NCBI GenBank assembly: GCA_039105265.1
Contig: JAPFFF010000006.1
Span: forward strand, 2,976,001-3,040,000
DNA: 64,000 bases
Source: Tritrichomonas musculus
Taxonomy: Eukaryota > Parabasalia > Tritrichomonadida > Tritrichomonadidae
Reading direction: 5' to 3'
Shown here: piece after piece, positions 9,801 to 18,762 of the stretch
Numbering within the stretch: position 1 is the first letter of the stretch
Layout: every line of letters begins with the position of its first letter
The notes under the pieces: generated by a model
The model's input: the letters and a program-made list of their open reading frames with translations, nothing else
Database searches by the model: none
What the model was told of the DNA's origin: nothing
Program-made: the position numbers and the translations under genes

Positions 9801-11798
9801 AATATCGCTGTAATTAACGAAGATGTTGAAATTGTTAAATTTTTACTTTCTATTCCAGGAATTGATCCTAATTTGTATGATATAGACAATTGCACGCCAT
9901 TAATCAATGCAATAACAAAAATGAACATTGATATTATTAATGCACTTCTTGATTTCTTTGGCAATGACATTCAAAAGCAAATGTGGCAAATAAACGAAGG
10001 CCTTAAAAAAATGCTTCAAATGCTATCAAATTTCACTATTTTGAAAGGTGAAAATAAAAGAACAAGAAAATTAAGACAAAAGAATTTTATTAATGAAAGT
10101 AAAGAAAAAGTTTCTTCTATCGTTAACCGTTTAATTAAAATTGATAATATTGATTTGAATTGCCATTCAAATAAATACACTCTGTTGTCTTATGCTTGCC
10201 AAGTTAATGAGATTGATTTAGTTAAATTATTATTAAGTTTCGATAACATTGACGTTAATTCATATGGACCAATAAATGGAAACACTCCATTGATGGTTGC
10301 TATTGAAAACAAAAACGTTGAAATTGCATGTTTATTAATTGAGTTTCCTAAGACAAATATTAATGTGAAAAATTACTTCATGAAAACAGCATTAATAATG
10401 GCTGTTGATCATAATTTAGAACAAGTTATTTCATGTTTAATTAATAGTTCTAAATTTGATCCTGATGAAAGTTGTTTGAATCATGCCTTCTTTGATTCTA
10501 GTGATAAAATTGCTCAACAATTGGCTGCTGTTGAATCATTAGATGTTAATTATTCTTACAAATATGAAAATAATAAAAAAATCGATGATTTTTATAACAG
10601 TCGTTTTAAAAAACGAGAACAACAAAGAATGTTGCAACACCAAGAAACAAAATCGACTAAAAAAGTCAAAAGTTATGATTTATTTATATATGAAACAACA
10701 TTGATTCATGCTGTTAAAAATAAGAGAAATGATGTTGTTGACTTGATAATAAATCATCCTTCATTTGATCCAAATGAATCACAATTAATTTCTGCAATTT
10801 TTGTTGCCGTTGATACTGAACAAAATGAAATGGCAGAAAAGTTACTCAAATTGAATAATAACGATGTTAACATCAACAATTTGAATAACGAATCACTTCT
10901 TTCATTCAGTGTCATTAAAAAGAATAAAGATTTTGTTACAAAAATCTTAGAAAATGACTCTTTTGATTCTATTAAAAGTAACTTATTTGAAGCTTTTGTT
11001 AAATCAATTCATCCAACACTTAATCCTGAAATAAACAACTTAAAAGTTGGTTTTATGGTACCTAATTTCCCTAATAATCTTGGGTTTGGTCTTCATCAGA
11101 ACAACAACAACAATAATAATAATAATAATAATAAAGTTGAAGCTTCAATTGATATTATGAATGATTTACTTGAATATGATGAAAATCATAATCATATTCT
11201 TAATTTCGATAATCTTTTACCAAATGGAAAATCATTCTTTACTATAATTTCACCTGATATTAATAATATTGTTGATGTTGTTGAATACTTTTTGGACCAT
11301 AATGTTGATCCTAACAAGCCTGATAAATATGGAATTTATCCACTTGAATTTGCAATTAGAATGAATTCACAACTTTTTGTATCATCTTTGTTGAATTCAA
11401 ATAGAATTGATTTGTCAATTAGAATAAATAATGACGCTATTAAAAATGAAACTTTCCTTCATTTGGCTGCAAGAAATGATACTTTTCAAGATATCCTGGA
11501 TAAAAACCAAATTGATATAAATGCTCTTGACGATTTGGGTGAAACTCCTCTGATGAAGGCTTGTCTGTTTTTGAAACAGAAAAATGTTTTGGAGCTTTTT
11601 AGAAAAGATGAACTGGATTATAAACATTGCAATAATGATGGTGACGATTGTTTGTGTTTGGTGAAAAGTAATTCAAATAATGGTTTTGGTTTCGGAATGA
11701 TGCCAAACACTCAGTATCGAAATCTTTTAAGAGGAGGACAATTTCCTGAAGAAAAAATTGAATACTTCGTCCAATTGGCTCCTTATCTCCGTAGTTAG
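6888..11798 (+). CDS. Large BTB-like / ankyrin-repeat protein
   Basis: 1636 residues. The first ATG is at 6888; a second in-frame ATG at 6915 (MAFGWGRV) is equally plausible, since the preceding residues are a Lys/Ile/Phe low-complexity run. Two divergent BTB/POZ-like domains sit at roughly 48-150 and 185-290 (pattern: F.I...DKEYECNS..., SSKIIRQF..., then a strand-helix V.ITINNMNSLQRVAEIL). From ~480 onward there are many ankyrin repeats (GNTPLMVAIENKNVEIACLL; ETPLMKACL), with Asn-rich insertions encoded by AAT repeats near 7005 and 11100. BTB-ankyrin proteins are an expanded trichomonad family, probably scaffolds; the substrate is unknown. A (TA)n run lies directly upstream at 6862-6882. Confidence 0.85.
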   Translation: MKIFKILKKMAFGWGRVNQIGNQFFTQINENNSWNNTFSNNNNNNKGKILNLLHFNLEYIPRIFTITTNNGSYKFNIDFLKETSSVIKKAIENDPKNLQFHINVDDDQNVMKKVEDLYQNKKVIFYISDLIVLHHIIGALNIVDCPSFMLPEKLQPQNSVVPTKATVQIDIKYVQDIFFQTFPKTFIIIANDKEYECNSLGVNSSKIIRQFREENPEENRFILTYEEDDKNGLELIKNFFNFEKVEITINNMNSLQRVAEILQIELILSDIENYIDSYENATQLIDDKKALISTIDQIFEWLFNIEKLTVSTVTKNIINSVWIQSESDVKELISCIVHVSHLNFARQPFLIDLIVELNEQAKDEKNVHLKILIPFIKKWLLIDNLCNSPFGSFVYKLYRRGIIELDEILEKVPNLSFSNFFMWFYPEFYEQKMKLPEINKQSIGSKFISKYTIDEYKKVRDLNEPDDSIANAIFHDDVDKLQQLISSRKIDINNDQIAINLHDEIRVDPYLIGNSTGKTFINYASECGSIKCFKYLFLNHANLDDFSLSFAVFGGNSEIIRTVDQNQQLIINFHERNYNFLIGNLALSNPLVPAILMHRHDLFDWIIEDKNFLSVIEMIPTNSFSNRNAELSSILNCMSSSSNAHALTSLIDKGMNIDSLICDNQYFHNLIPLSVTNGFFRFTQLLLSFKSTETGPPLNLKQSLFYSCVCSGNLSIVKYLSKEFIDISDKEVSKILINFDSSFLVTIQYEYLDIIEYLFEILEQKKWDISIKSIFLTSILNSSKKSTTFDYLADKLNLQNLLSTNKITLTDLIQFVGNACVKNKFEIVKKLTDIIILNEPKTDFTSSFIDAVNSGSDEICKYFIDKKVFLNVPKIVKRSNVVNVNDGKIALHLIDISKPEMKKTFSQCFLNDAILKGNKNLVEILLKSCQPDHNSLIEAVRSHNLEIVKIILGINKKISFLNELSINGTVLNIAVINEDVEIVKFLLSIPGIDPNLYDIDNCTPLINAITKMNIDIINALLDFFGNDIQKQMWQINEGLKKMLQMLSNFTILKGENKRTRKLRQKNFINESKEKVSSIVNRLIKIDNIDLNCHSNKYTLLSYACQVNEIDLVKLLLSFDNIDVNSYGPINGNTPLMVAIENKNVEIACLLIEFPKTNINVKNYFMKTALIMAVDHNLEQVISCLINSSKFDPDESCLNHAFFDSSDKIAQQLAAVESLDVNYSYKYENNKKIDDFYNSRFKKREQQRMLQHQETKSTKKVKSYDLFIYETTLIHAVKNKRNDVVDLIINHPSFDPNESQLISAIFVAVDTEQNEMAEKLLKLNNNDVNINNLNNESLLSFSVIKKNKDFVTKILENDSFDSIKSNLFEAFVKSIHPTLNPEINNLKVGFMVPNFPNNLGFGLHQNNNNNNNNNNNKVEASIDIMNDLLEYDENHNHILNFDNLLPNGKSFFTIISPDINNIVDVVEYFLDHNVDPNKPDKYGIYPLEFAIRMNSQLFVSSLLNSNRIDLSIRINNDAIKNETFLHLAARNDTFQDILDKNQIDINALDDLGETPLMKACLFLKQKNVLELFRKDELDYKHCNNDGDDCLCLVKSNSNNGFGFGMMPNTQYRNLLRGGQFPEEKIEYFVQLAPYLRS

Positions 11799-12033
11799 TA
11801 AAATTATTTATATGAAAATATTTTTATTCATGATATTATTTGTCGAGAATTTATGTTAAGATATATACCAGGCCTAGTATATATAGTCTAAATAGACATT
11901 TTAATACTTTTGGATAGGAATCAAATATATTTGTTTAAGATGTCTTTGAATGGTAATTTGTGACTTTTTGTTTACCTGCTTTGTCACAAATTACTATTCA
12001 AACGCATCAATAACAAATATATCTGTTATAATT
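11799..12033. other. Intergenic before minisatellite
   Basis: No gene. It holds single diverged relatives of the minisatellite unit (a GAATGGTAATTTGTGAC-like copy near 11949, plus an inverted relative GTCACAAATTACTATTC near 11983), so the repeat family extends beyond the main array. Confidence 0.5.
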
Positions 12034-12370
12034 TTTTGAATGATGATTTGTGACTTTTGGTGTATTTTGAATGTTGGTTTGTGACTTTTGGTGTATTTTG
12101 AATGATGATTTGTGACTTTTGGTGTATTTTGAATGTTGGTTTGTGACTTTTAGTGTATTTTGAATGTTGGTTTGTGACTTTTAGTGTATTTTGAATGTTG
12201 GTTTGTGACTTTTGGTGTATTTTGAATGTTGGTTTGTGACTTTTGGTGTATTTTGAATGTTGGTTTGTGACTTTTGGTGTATTTTGAATGATGATTTGTG
12301 ACTTTTGGTGTATTTTGAATGTTGGTTTGTGACTTTTGGTGTATTTTGAATGTTGGTTTGTGACTTTTAT
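12034..12370 (+). repeat. 31-bp minisatellite, about 11 copies
   Basis: The unit is TGTATTTTGAATGTTGG followed by TTTGTGACTTTTGG. Copies differ at few sites (ATGTTGG/ATGATGA; TTTTGG/TTTTAG). Because 31 is not a multiple of three, the open frames on the minus strand over this array are accidental. The TTTGTGAC core recurs near 16748 and 16785. Confidence 0.9.
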
Positions 12371-12766
12371 AAATACTTATAAAAACATATGAATTCAAAC
12401 ATCATAATGATTCTGGTGAGTGATTCTTTCAGATACATATTATTTCTACCATCAATCGCAATTCATTCAATTTTTTGAAGAATTTAGACCTGGCACATGA
12501 AGGATATTTTTTAAAAAAAAGCATTGAGATGGATTTTAAAAAAATCATATTGTTTATAATATAATTCACTCAATATTAAGCATTTTTTGGTCACTCATCA
12601 ACTAAATGTTTGTTTTCTTTGTTACAATAAATGGAAACCAAATCAATATCATTAATTTTTCTGGGATGTTCATAAAAATTGAGAGGTTTGATGGTTGGTA
12701 AGGGTATGTATAATTAAAATAAGAAAAGAAAATAAACAAATAAGAATATAAAAGAATAAGAATATT
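12371..12766. other. Intergenic
   Basis: AT-rich and without a visible gene. It is the shared 3' side of the ankyrin gene and the convergent GTPase gene. Confidence 0.4.
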
Positions 12767-14581
12767 TTAATGTTGGCTCAATGTCAGGGGTAAAATATTT
12801 TGTGCAGTGAGGTCATCAATTTGCTCATTAGTAAGATCAGCTATACTTTCGATATCATTTTCTTCAGCATATTCATTTAGTTTATCTCTTTGTTCTTCAC
12901 TTAACTGAGACCAAATATGCTGTTCAACTATTTTATTTAGTACTTCGGAGTAAACAGTAAGATATTCACGAGGTTTTACCAAAATGTTAACAATCTTTTT
13001 TCTCTTAACGTTCAACATTCCCAAAACTTTATGGCAAAGTTCAACTTTTTTTGTTTTTTTTCTTAAATTTTTATCCAAAATTCCCTTTAAAATTCTTGAA
13101 ATAAAGCCATGTTTTCTATAAAAAACATACTCCTCGAACTCTTTCAATTTATCAAATATTGATTTGATATCTAATTGAATATCATCTCTTATTTCTTCAC
13201 TATCAATATTCGCATTCATTACAGCATTATTGCAATTAATTCTCTGAGCTTCAATTTCATTTATAATAATATATGCATATTTCTCGATTTTAGTGAAATG
13301 CTTATTTACACAATGAAAAATATAATTTGCAGCAGTTTGGGAACGTTCTTTAACAAAATCTGAAAGGTAATTAAGGACTTGTATGTATATTTTTTTAATT
13401 GATGTAAGTTTTTTTAATTCTTCTTTGTATTCATTATATTTTTTAATTCGAATTTCTAGTTCCAGTCGTTTTCTCTTGAAATAATCATTTAATTTTTGTA
13501 AATATATATCCAGAAACTTTTTTTTTATCTTATTACTTTTAACAATTGAAATCAGTTTTAATTCAACATTTTTTTCAAAAAATTGTCGAACTTCTTGCTC
13601 ATTTATTTTCATATTTTTCAAAATATCATTGAAATAATTATTTATGTCAGCCTCAATTTTAATGGATGCAAAATCAAGAACTCTTTCAGCAATATTTTTT
13701 TCTTTAAACATGGCCATAATGTCTTCATTTTGTGCTAGTGGCGAATTATTAATTTCTTCGACATTTTCAATAAAAAAAGTTGGATTGGAATAGATAATTG
13801 AATCATTTACATTTGAAAAGAGAACATTTAAAAAATTGACAATAAATGCTTGATTATGGCACTTTTTTTCGGAATCCCATGGACCTCCTGGAACATAAAT
13901 AGGGTTGATTGAATGTTCCTTGAATTTTTTTGATATATCACCGTTTTCTTTAAGAATTTTTGTATATTCTTGAACATCTTTATATGGATCTGAACTAACT
14001 GTTGGTGGATAATCAATAGGCCGAACAATAAGCTTATCTTTAAAGGGATCTTCTCTTTCTTCATCTGCGATTTTAATGAAATTTTTACAAATTGCAAGGA
14101 AATTGGTCAGAGCGTCATCAGGCATAGATGGTAATACTGCGACAATTTTTGTTGAAAAAATCAATAAAGGCATTAATAATAATGCAATTGAACCTCTTTC
14201 AGTTTCGCTATATACTCCTTCTGTATCACAAAAGAAAACATCACATTTACAGGATTCAGTTTGTGGAACAGGCAACCCCATACGCTTATAAATTTCATTA
14301 ATAGTCCCTGCATAAGCAATAGTAGCACCTTCTGTTTGAGGTTCAATAATATTTCCTATTTCATGTTGAACACCGCTTAAATTTGTTATCAAATGTGACT
14401 TTCCAACTTGTGATTTTCCAAGGAAAGTAATAATAATGAATTCATCATTTCTAGAATGTGTTTGAATATATTTTAGTATTTTTTGGCTTTGAAACGTATA
14501 TTCATTCTTTCCATTAACAATATTTTTGACATAAAAATCTTGAGGTTTTTCTTGTGGTTTTTCTTGTGGTGATTCCTCCAT
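12767..14581 (-). CDS. GBP/atlastin-like large GTPase
   Basis: 604 residues from the ATG at 14581. A P-loop GKSQVGKS (residues ~55-62), a switch-I region with a conserved Thr (EPQTEGAT) and a G3 motif CDTEG identify a dynamin-superfamily GTPase of the GBP/atlastin/RHD3 type. The G4 site seems to be the RPID stretch (KLIVRPIDYPP), in place of the usual RD motif. Beyond ~290 the protein is a long Lys/Glu-rich helical region, as in the GBP middle domain; no clear membrane segment is seen. GBP-like GTPases remodel or attack membranes; the role here is unknown. It is divergent from a paralogue at 14780 across about 200 bp. An ACTTTTTGAAAGAG element lies 20-33 bases upstream of the ATG. Confidence 0.8.
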   Translation of the reverse strand: MEESPQEKPQEKPQDFYVKNIVNGKNEYTFQSQKILKYIQTHSRNDEFIIITFLGKSQVGKSHLITNLSGVQHEIGNIIEPQTEGATIAYAGTINEIYKRMGLPVPQTESCKCDVFFCDTEGVYSETERGSIALLLMPLLIFSTKIVAVLPSMPDDALTNFLAICKNFIKIADEEREDPFKDKLIVRPIDYPPTVSSDPYKDVQEYTKILKENGDISKKFKEHSINPIYVPGGPWDSEKKCHNQAFIVNFLNVLFSNVNDSIIYSNPTFFIENVEEINNSPLAQNEDIMAMFKEKNIAERVLDFASIKIEADINNYFNDILKNMKINEQEVRQFFEKNVELKLISIVKSNKIKKKFLDIYLQKLNDYFKRKRLELEIRIKKYNEYKEELKKLTSIKKIYIQVLNYLSDFVKERSQTAANYIFHCVNKHFTKIEKYAYIIINEIEAQRINCNNAVMNANIDSEEIRDDIQLDIKSIFDKLKEFEEYVFYRKHGFISRILKGILDKNLRKKTKKVELCHKVLGMLNVKRKKIVNILVKPREYLTVYSEVLNKIVEQHIWSQLSEEQRDKLNEYAEENDIESIADLTNEQIDDLTAQNILPLTLSQH

Positions 14582-14600
14582 CAAAAATGAAATGAATTTT

Positions 14601-14614
14601 ACTTTTTGAAAGAG
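14601..14614 (-). promoter_or_regulatory. CTTTTTGAAAG-type upstream element
   Basis: A CTTTTTSAAAAG-like element 20-33 bases upstream of the GTPase ATG. Similar elements precede the starts at 56729 and 36849 and, further away, those at 43960 and 50067. Promoter function is inferred from recurrence only. Confidence 0.35.
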
Positions 14615-14779
14615 ATATCAATTAGCTATTGTTAACTTATGGGACTTTTATGAGTTATTCATTTTATATTTTTAAATAATTTAATAATAATATATAAACA
14701 AAGCTTTATCAGAAATTATGGCCAGAGTGAAAATGAATGGTCAAATGAACCATAATTGGTATGATCACATCACACTTTA

Positions 14780-16549
14780 ATGATAAATTATCCTTTAAAG
14801 ATTATATCTGCAAATGATGATGATTTTAATGTTCATTTTGATGAGATGCAATCATTTATTGAAAATTATTCAAGAGGATCCCAGTTTGCACTTATCTTGA
14901 ATTATGGATTAATATCACAAGGAAAATCGACATTTTCTCAAAAAATATCGGGTTTTAAACATGCAATAGGAGATGGAATTGAACAAGAAACTAAGGGAGC
15001 TTACTTATCATACTGTGGAACTGTTCAAAATATAATTGAAAGATTTAAAATAGTGAAAAGTTTTCCTATAAAATCAAACTTGCATGTTTTTAATATAGAT
15101 ACAGAAGGAATATTTTTGGACAAAAATGAGTATATTACTGAATTTGTTTTTCCTTTGATTCAAATGTCATCAGTTTTAATTATTTATGCAAGTTCATTCA
15201 CTGATTTGTCGATTCTTCCCATTATTGAAGCAATAGATCATTTGACCAAAATTAAAATCTTAATATCATTTCGTGATAGTTGTCGGATCATCAAGGACGA
15301 CATTAATTCAATTGATTACTACTTAGATAAAGCAAGAAAATCAACGCTTGGTCGAGCTTTAGAATCTCAAAATATTACTTTTGAAATAATTCCAGGTGTT
15401 GATTTCAGAGATATTGTAGGACATGATTTTTCAAATACTATGAACCAATATTTTATTTCAAAGATATTGTATCATATATCATTTAATGTTCATAAGAATT
15501 CTACTTCTTTTATTGATAAGCTTCAAAATGCTTATTCAAATCAAAATAAAGACTTTATTTATGAAGTTTTTGCAATTGATGGGCCAGAAGACTCAATTCT
15601 TAAAGGAATACAGCATAAGTGTTTATTGATTCTTAATGAAAAACTTGAAAACATAGATGAAAATGACATTTCAATATATGATCCATTAACACATGAAATA
15701 ACATCAATATTTTATCAAATGTGCCCATTCGACGATATAGAGAATACCAAAAGTGGTCGATATCTCAAAGAACTCTTAAACATTATTAAAATCAAAAAAA
15801 ATAAAGCTGAGCTTAATCATGATAGAAAAGTAAAAGAAGAAAGAATTATAAACGATAAGAAAGAAAAAAAGAAAAAAGAAAAAGAGCTTGTCGATTTTTT
15901 AAGTAATGAGATTTCTAATATATCTAATACTACTACTTCTGATTTAGTTACATATATCAAATTTAAACAAAGTTCAAAATTGAAATCATTACCAATAGAA
16001 TTCCATAGTAAGTGTATTGAAATAATAGCTACTGCTTCACCTTATATAAGAAAAGATATGGTAAATTATATCAAAAAAGATATAAGTGAAATAATGAAAG
16101 AAATCAAGAAAAGTTCAGAATCCGCTGCCGAATTGATAGATAAAAAAGAAGAAGAAGAAAAGAAGAAGAAAACCAAATTAATTGTGCAATTGGTTGGATT
16201 TTTGGTAGGGAGTGCACTCACTTTGGGTGGTCTTGCTGCCATTGGAGGAGCAGTGTGTGCAATTGCAGGAGTTCCTTCACTTCCTATTAATCAAATAGAA
16301 AATCCAGAAGGAAATGTAAAAACTTTTAAAATTGGCAAAAAAACCCTTACAATTAATGTGGATGATATTAAAAATTCTGTTGTTAAAAATGGATCTAATA
16401 TTCGTGCTAAAATTGGAGATTTGTATGATGAATTTAATAAAGTTGATGATTTTTCAATTGCTGATTCAGTGCCAATCTTTTTTGAAGAGAGAAACTACAG
16501 TAAATATTTGAATGAATTAAATGAAAAAAATGATGTTCATCTAGAGTAA
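14780..16549 (+). CDS. Paralogous GBP-like GTPase with membrane hairpin
   Basis: 589 residues. The P-loop is GLISQGKST (residues ~47-55), shared with the divergent neighbour's GKSQVGKS; switch I is EQETKGAYLSYCGT and G3 is NIDTEG, both closely parallel to the neighbour's EPQTEGATIAYAGT and CDTEG. A possible G4 site is SFRDSC. After a Lys/Glu-rich helical region comes a strongly hydrophobic segment (VQLVGFLVGSALTLGGLAAI and on, residues ~475-505), long enough for a membrane hairpin like that of atlastins. This suggests a membrane-anchored partner of the soluble GTPase next door. The pair shares a 198-bp intergenic region, so co-regulation is possible. Confidence 0.78.
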   Translation: MINYPLKIISANDDDFNVHFDEMQSFIENYSRGSQFALILNYGLISQGKSTFSQKISGFKHAIGDGIEQETKGAYLSYCGTVQNIIERFKIVKSFPIKSNLHVFNIDTEGIFLDKNEYITEFVFPLIQMSSVLIIYASSFTDLSILPIIEAIDHLTKIKILISFRDSCRIIKDDINSIDYYLDKARKSTLGRALESQNITFEIIPGVDFRDIVGHDFSNTMNQYFISKILYHISFNVHKNSTSFIDKLQNAYSNQNKDFIYEVFAIDGPEDSILKGIQHKCLLILNEKLENIDENDISIYDPLTHEITSIFYQMCPFDDIENTKSGRYLKELLNIIKIKKNKAELNHDRKVKEERIINDKKEKKKKEKELVDFLSNEISNISNTTTSDLVTYIKFKQSSKLKSLPIEFHSKCIEIIATASPYIRKDMVNYIKKDISEIMKEIKKSSESAAELIDKKEEEEKKKKTKLIVQLVGFLVGSALTLGGLAAIGGAVCAIAGVPSLPINQIENPEGNVKTFKIGKKTLTINVDDIKNSVVKNGSNIRAKIGDLYDEFNKVDDFSIADSVPIFFEERNYSKYLNELNEKNDVHLE

Positions 16550-17456
16550 AAATATTTAGCCTACCGTTTTTGCAATTAACAATTTATTTTTTCAAGAAAA
16601 CAAAATAATATTTAAATTAATCATATTTTATTCTCAAAGTATTTGATGCATTGAAATAAAAATGCGTCTATAATAAATTTATTAATTTTAAACTACTAAT
16701 AATAAGTTTTTTTTAGTTGATTTATGTTCTTTTTGTTTTTGTGTTGTGATTTGTGACATCACTTGATCTTTTTTGAATAATTATTTGTGACATATTTAAA
16801 ATAGTAATATAAAGTTTTAGTAAATATATAAGATCAAATTACAAAACAATATAGCAGGCTTGATAAAGTATTAAAGAACAAAACTATTAACTTTCTTTAA
16901 AGAACAAAACTATATCATATTCTTTTAAAAAAATAAAAAAATAAAAAATAAAAATTTAGTTTTTAAAGTAATTTTCTTTTTCATTTTTTATGAAGAGATG
17001 CCTATTTTTGAGTATTTTGTCAGGTGAAAGAAATGTTAAAATATTATATTAAAATGGATCTATTTCCTTTCCAAAATTATTCATGATCTAATTATTTTTA
17101 TTCCTCTGTAATATGTCTTTTCTTTGATCATATCGAAATACGAAAAAAATGACAAAAAGATATTTAATCGAAAAAATTTTTGTATATGGCCCTTTTTATA
17201 TTTCTAAAAAAAATTTTATCGAACAATATACAAAAAGAAGGATGGGTAAAAACTTTTCTAAATATAAAAGATTGACAATACTTTCAATCTTTCATTCAAA
17301 AAGTTTCTTACCTCTTTTTTCCCAAAAAAATATTTGTTGAAATACTACAAATTTGTATCCAATTGGATTGATTTATTTTAGAAAAAAAAAAATATAAGCA
17401 TATTAAATGCATTAAATATAAATGATTATTTTATTTTATATTATTTCTAATTAAAT
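16550..17456. other. Intergenic, AT-rich
   Basis: No supported gene. A 63-codon frame at 17149-17340 is Lys/Phe/Ile-rich and looks like chance. Two TTTGTGAC motifs near 16748 and 16785 are diverged relatives of the 12-kb minisatellite. Confidence 0.4.
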
Positions 17457-17964
17457 TTACTCAAAGTGTAATGCTTTGAGTGCTTCTTCTTGTGTGAGTT
17501 TTCCATCCTTATCAGCATCATATTTTGCAATGATTTTCTGAGCTTCTTCATGAGTTGCCTTTTCTGGATTCAAGTAATGCAAGAAGTTATAAACCTCATT
17601 CTCATCGAGGTAACCGCTGTGGTCTGCATCTAGCTCATTGAATAATTTTGTTGCTGCGCCTTTTGGATCATCTTTTGCCTCTGCAAGAACGTTGAGAGAG
17701 TTTTGGAATTCTTCGAAACTGATTGCGCCATCTCCATCTTTATCTGAAAGTCTGACAACGAGTGCTGCACGATCTGCGGGCAATCCTTTCTCTTTCAAAA
17801 CTCCTTCAATTTCAGGTGCCTCTAGCTTCCCACTCTTGTCTTTATCGAATTTTTCGAATATCTTCTTGAGTAATGGTGTTTGATCCTGTAATATTTTAGC
17901 GAAATTGAATTTTGGAACTGAAAATGACTTATTACAAAAATAAAAATGAGATGAAAATATTCAG
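17457..17964 (-). CDS. Four-EF-hand calcium-binding protein, no ATG
   Basis: The open frame runs from a TGA near 17965 to the stop at 17457. It encodes four EF-hand loops in order: DKDKSGKLEAPE, DKDGDGAISFEE, DADHSGYLDENE and DADKDGKLTQEE. Acidic residues at positions 1, 3, 5 and 12 are intact in all, so calcium binding is likely. The size (~150 residues) and spacing are calmodulin/calflagin-like. The oddity is the start: no ATG in any minus-strand frame occurs between 17798 and about 18231. An internal TTG gives a 113-residue form that loses EF-hand 1. Either the first exon lies upstream across an intron (a TATTACAG acceptor-like site precedes GATCAAAC near 17886), or the 5' end was lost. 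Codon use is GC-richer than in its surroundings, as expected for an expressed gene. Confidence 0.7.
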
Positions 17965-17965
17965 A

Positions 17966-18762
17966 TGAGACTCTTGTTTAATTTAATAATCAAAAGTAGA
18001 CTGAAAATTGCTTTTTCTTGCGATTGGAAAAACTGATAACAATAATCCACTTTATATATTCCAAAAATAAAAATTTTACTCTTTTATTTCGTTTGCAAAA
18101 TGCACTGAAATAACAATTAAATGAATATCTACTGCCAAATAAACTTCAATCCTTAGAAATGCCTCAATTTTATTTTATATTTTGTGTTTTTGAAAGAATA
18201 TTTTTTATCTCCAACTTTTTCTATATAAATCATTCAATTTTTATTAATCAGAAATATCTGTTTTTATTTAATTATATTTTTATTTATCGAAAAAATATTT
18301 ATTTTCAAAAGTCATTATATATTAAAAATGATCAATTATTATGATATTGATTATTAATTATTTTTCCTCTTTTATGTAATTTCTTTTTTTTAGATAAACA
18401 TCTATTTTAAATAATATTATAATATATAATATAAATATTATATATTTTTAGAAATCAAAAAATACCAAAATATATTAACAATTCTAATATAAACATGTTA
18501 TTAAATTTAAATACCTTTTTTCTTAAAAAGTTCTAAAATTGAAAGCTTTTTTTTATTGTTTCACGTTTTTAATTATTGAATATCTTGATATTAATATAAA
18601 CAATAATAATAATAAAGATTTAAATTATTTATAAAACATTATATTTGATTAATTATAACCGAAGAATGAATTTCCCCCGAAATAATTTATTATCTCATAA
18701 ATTAATTAGGGTATGATCATAAATCAAATTGATTGCCACCAAAATTGCAAATAATAAAATAA
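17966..18762. other. Intergenic, extremely AT-rich
   Basis: About 800 bases without a supportable gene. A 61-codon plus-strand frame (18159-18344) is Phe/Ile/Tyr-rich and is judged accidental. The start of the EF-hand gene may be hidden here. Confidence 0.4.

Noticed and set aside
12034-12370. CRISPR array
   Set aside because: Units are contiguous without unique spacers, there are no cas genes, and the context is eukaryotic.
12150-12398. 82-codon minus-strand frame with KSHKPTFKIHQ repeats
   Set aside because: It is the translation of the 31-bp minisatellite; the unit length shifts frame and there is no flanking coding sequence.
17149-18344. Small plus-strand frames at 17149-17340 and 18159-18344
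   Set aside because: Phe/Ile/Lys/Tyr-rich composition typical of chance translation of AT-rich DNA; no motif or neighbour support.
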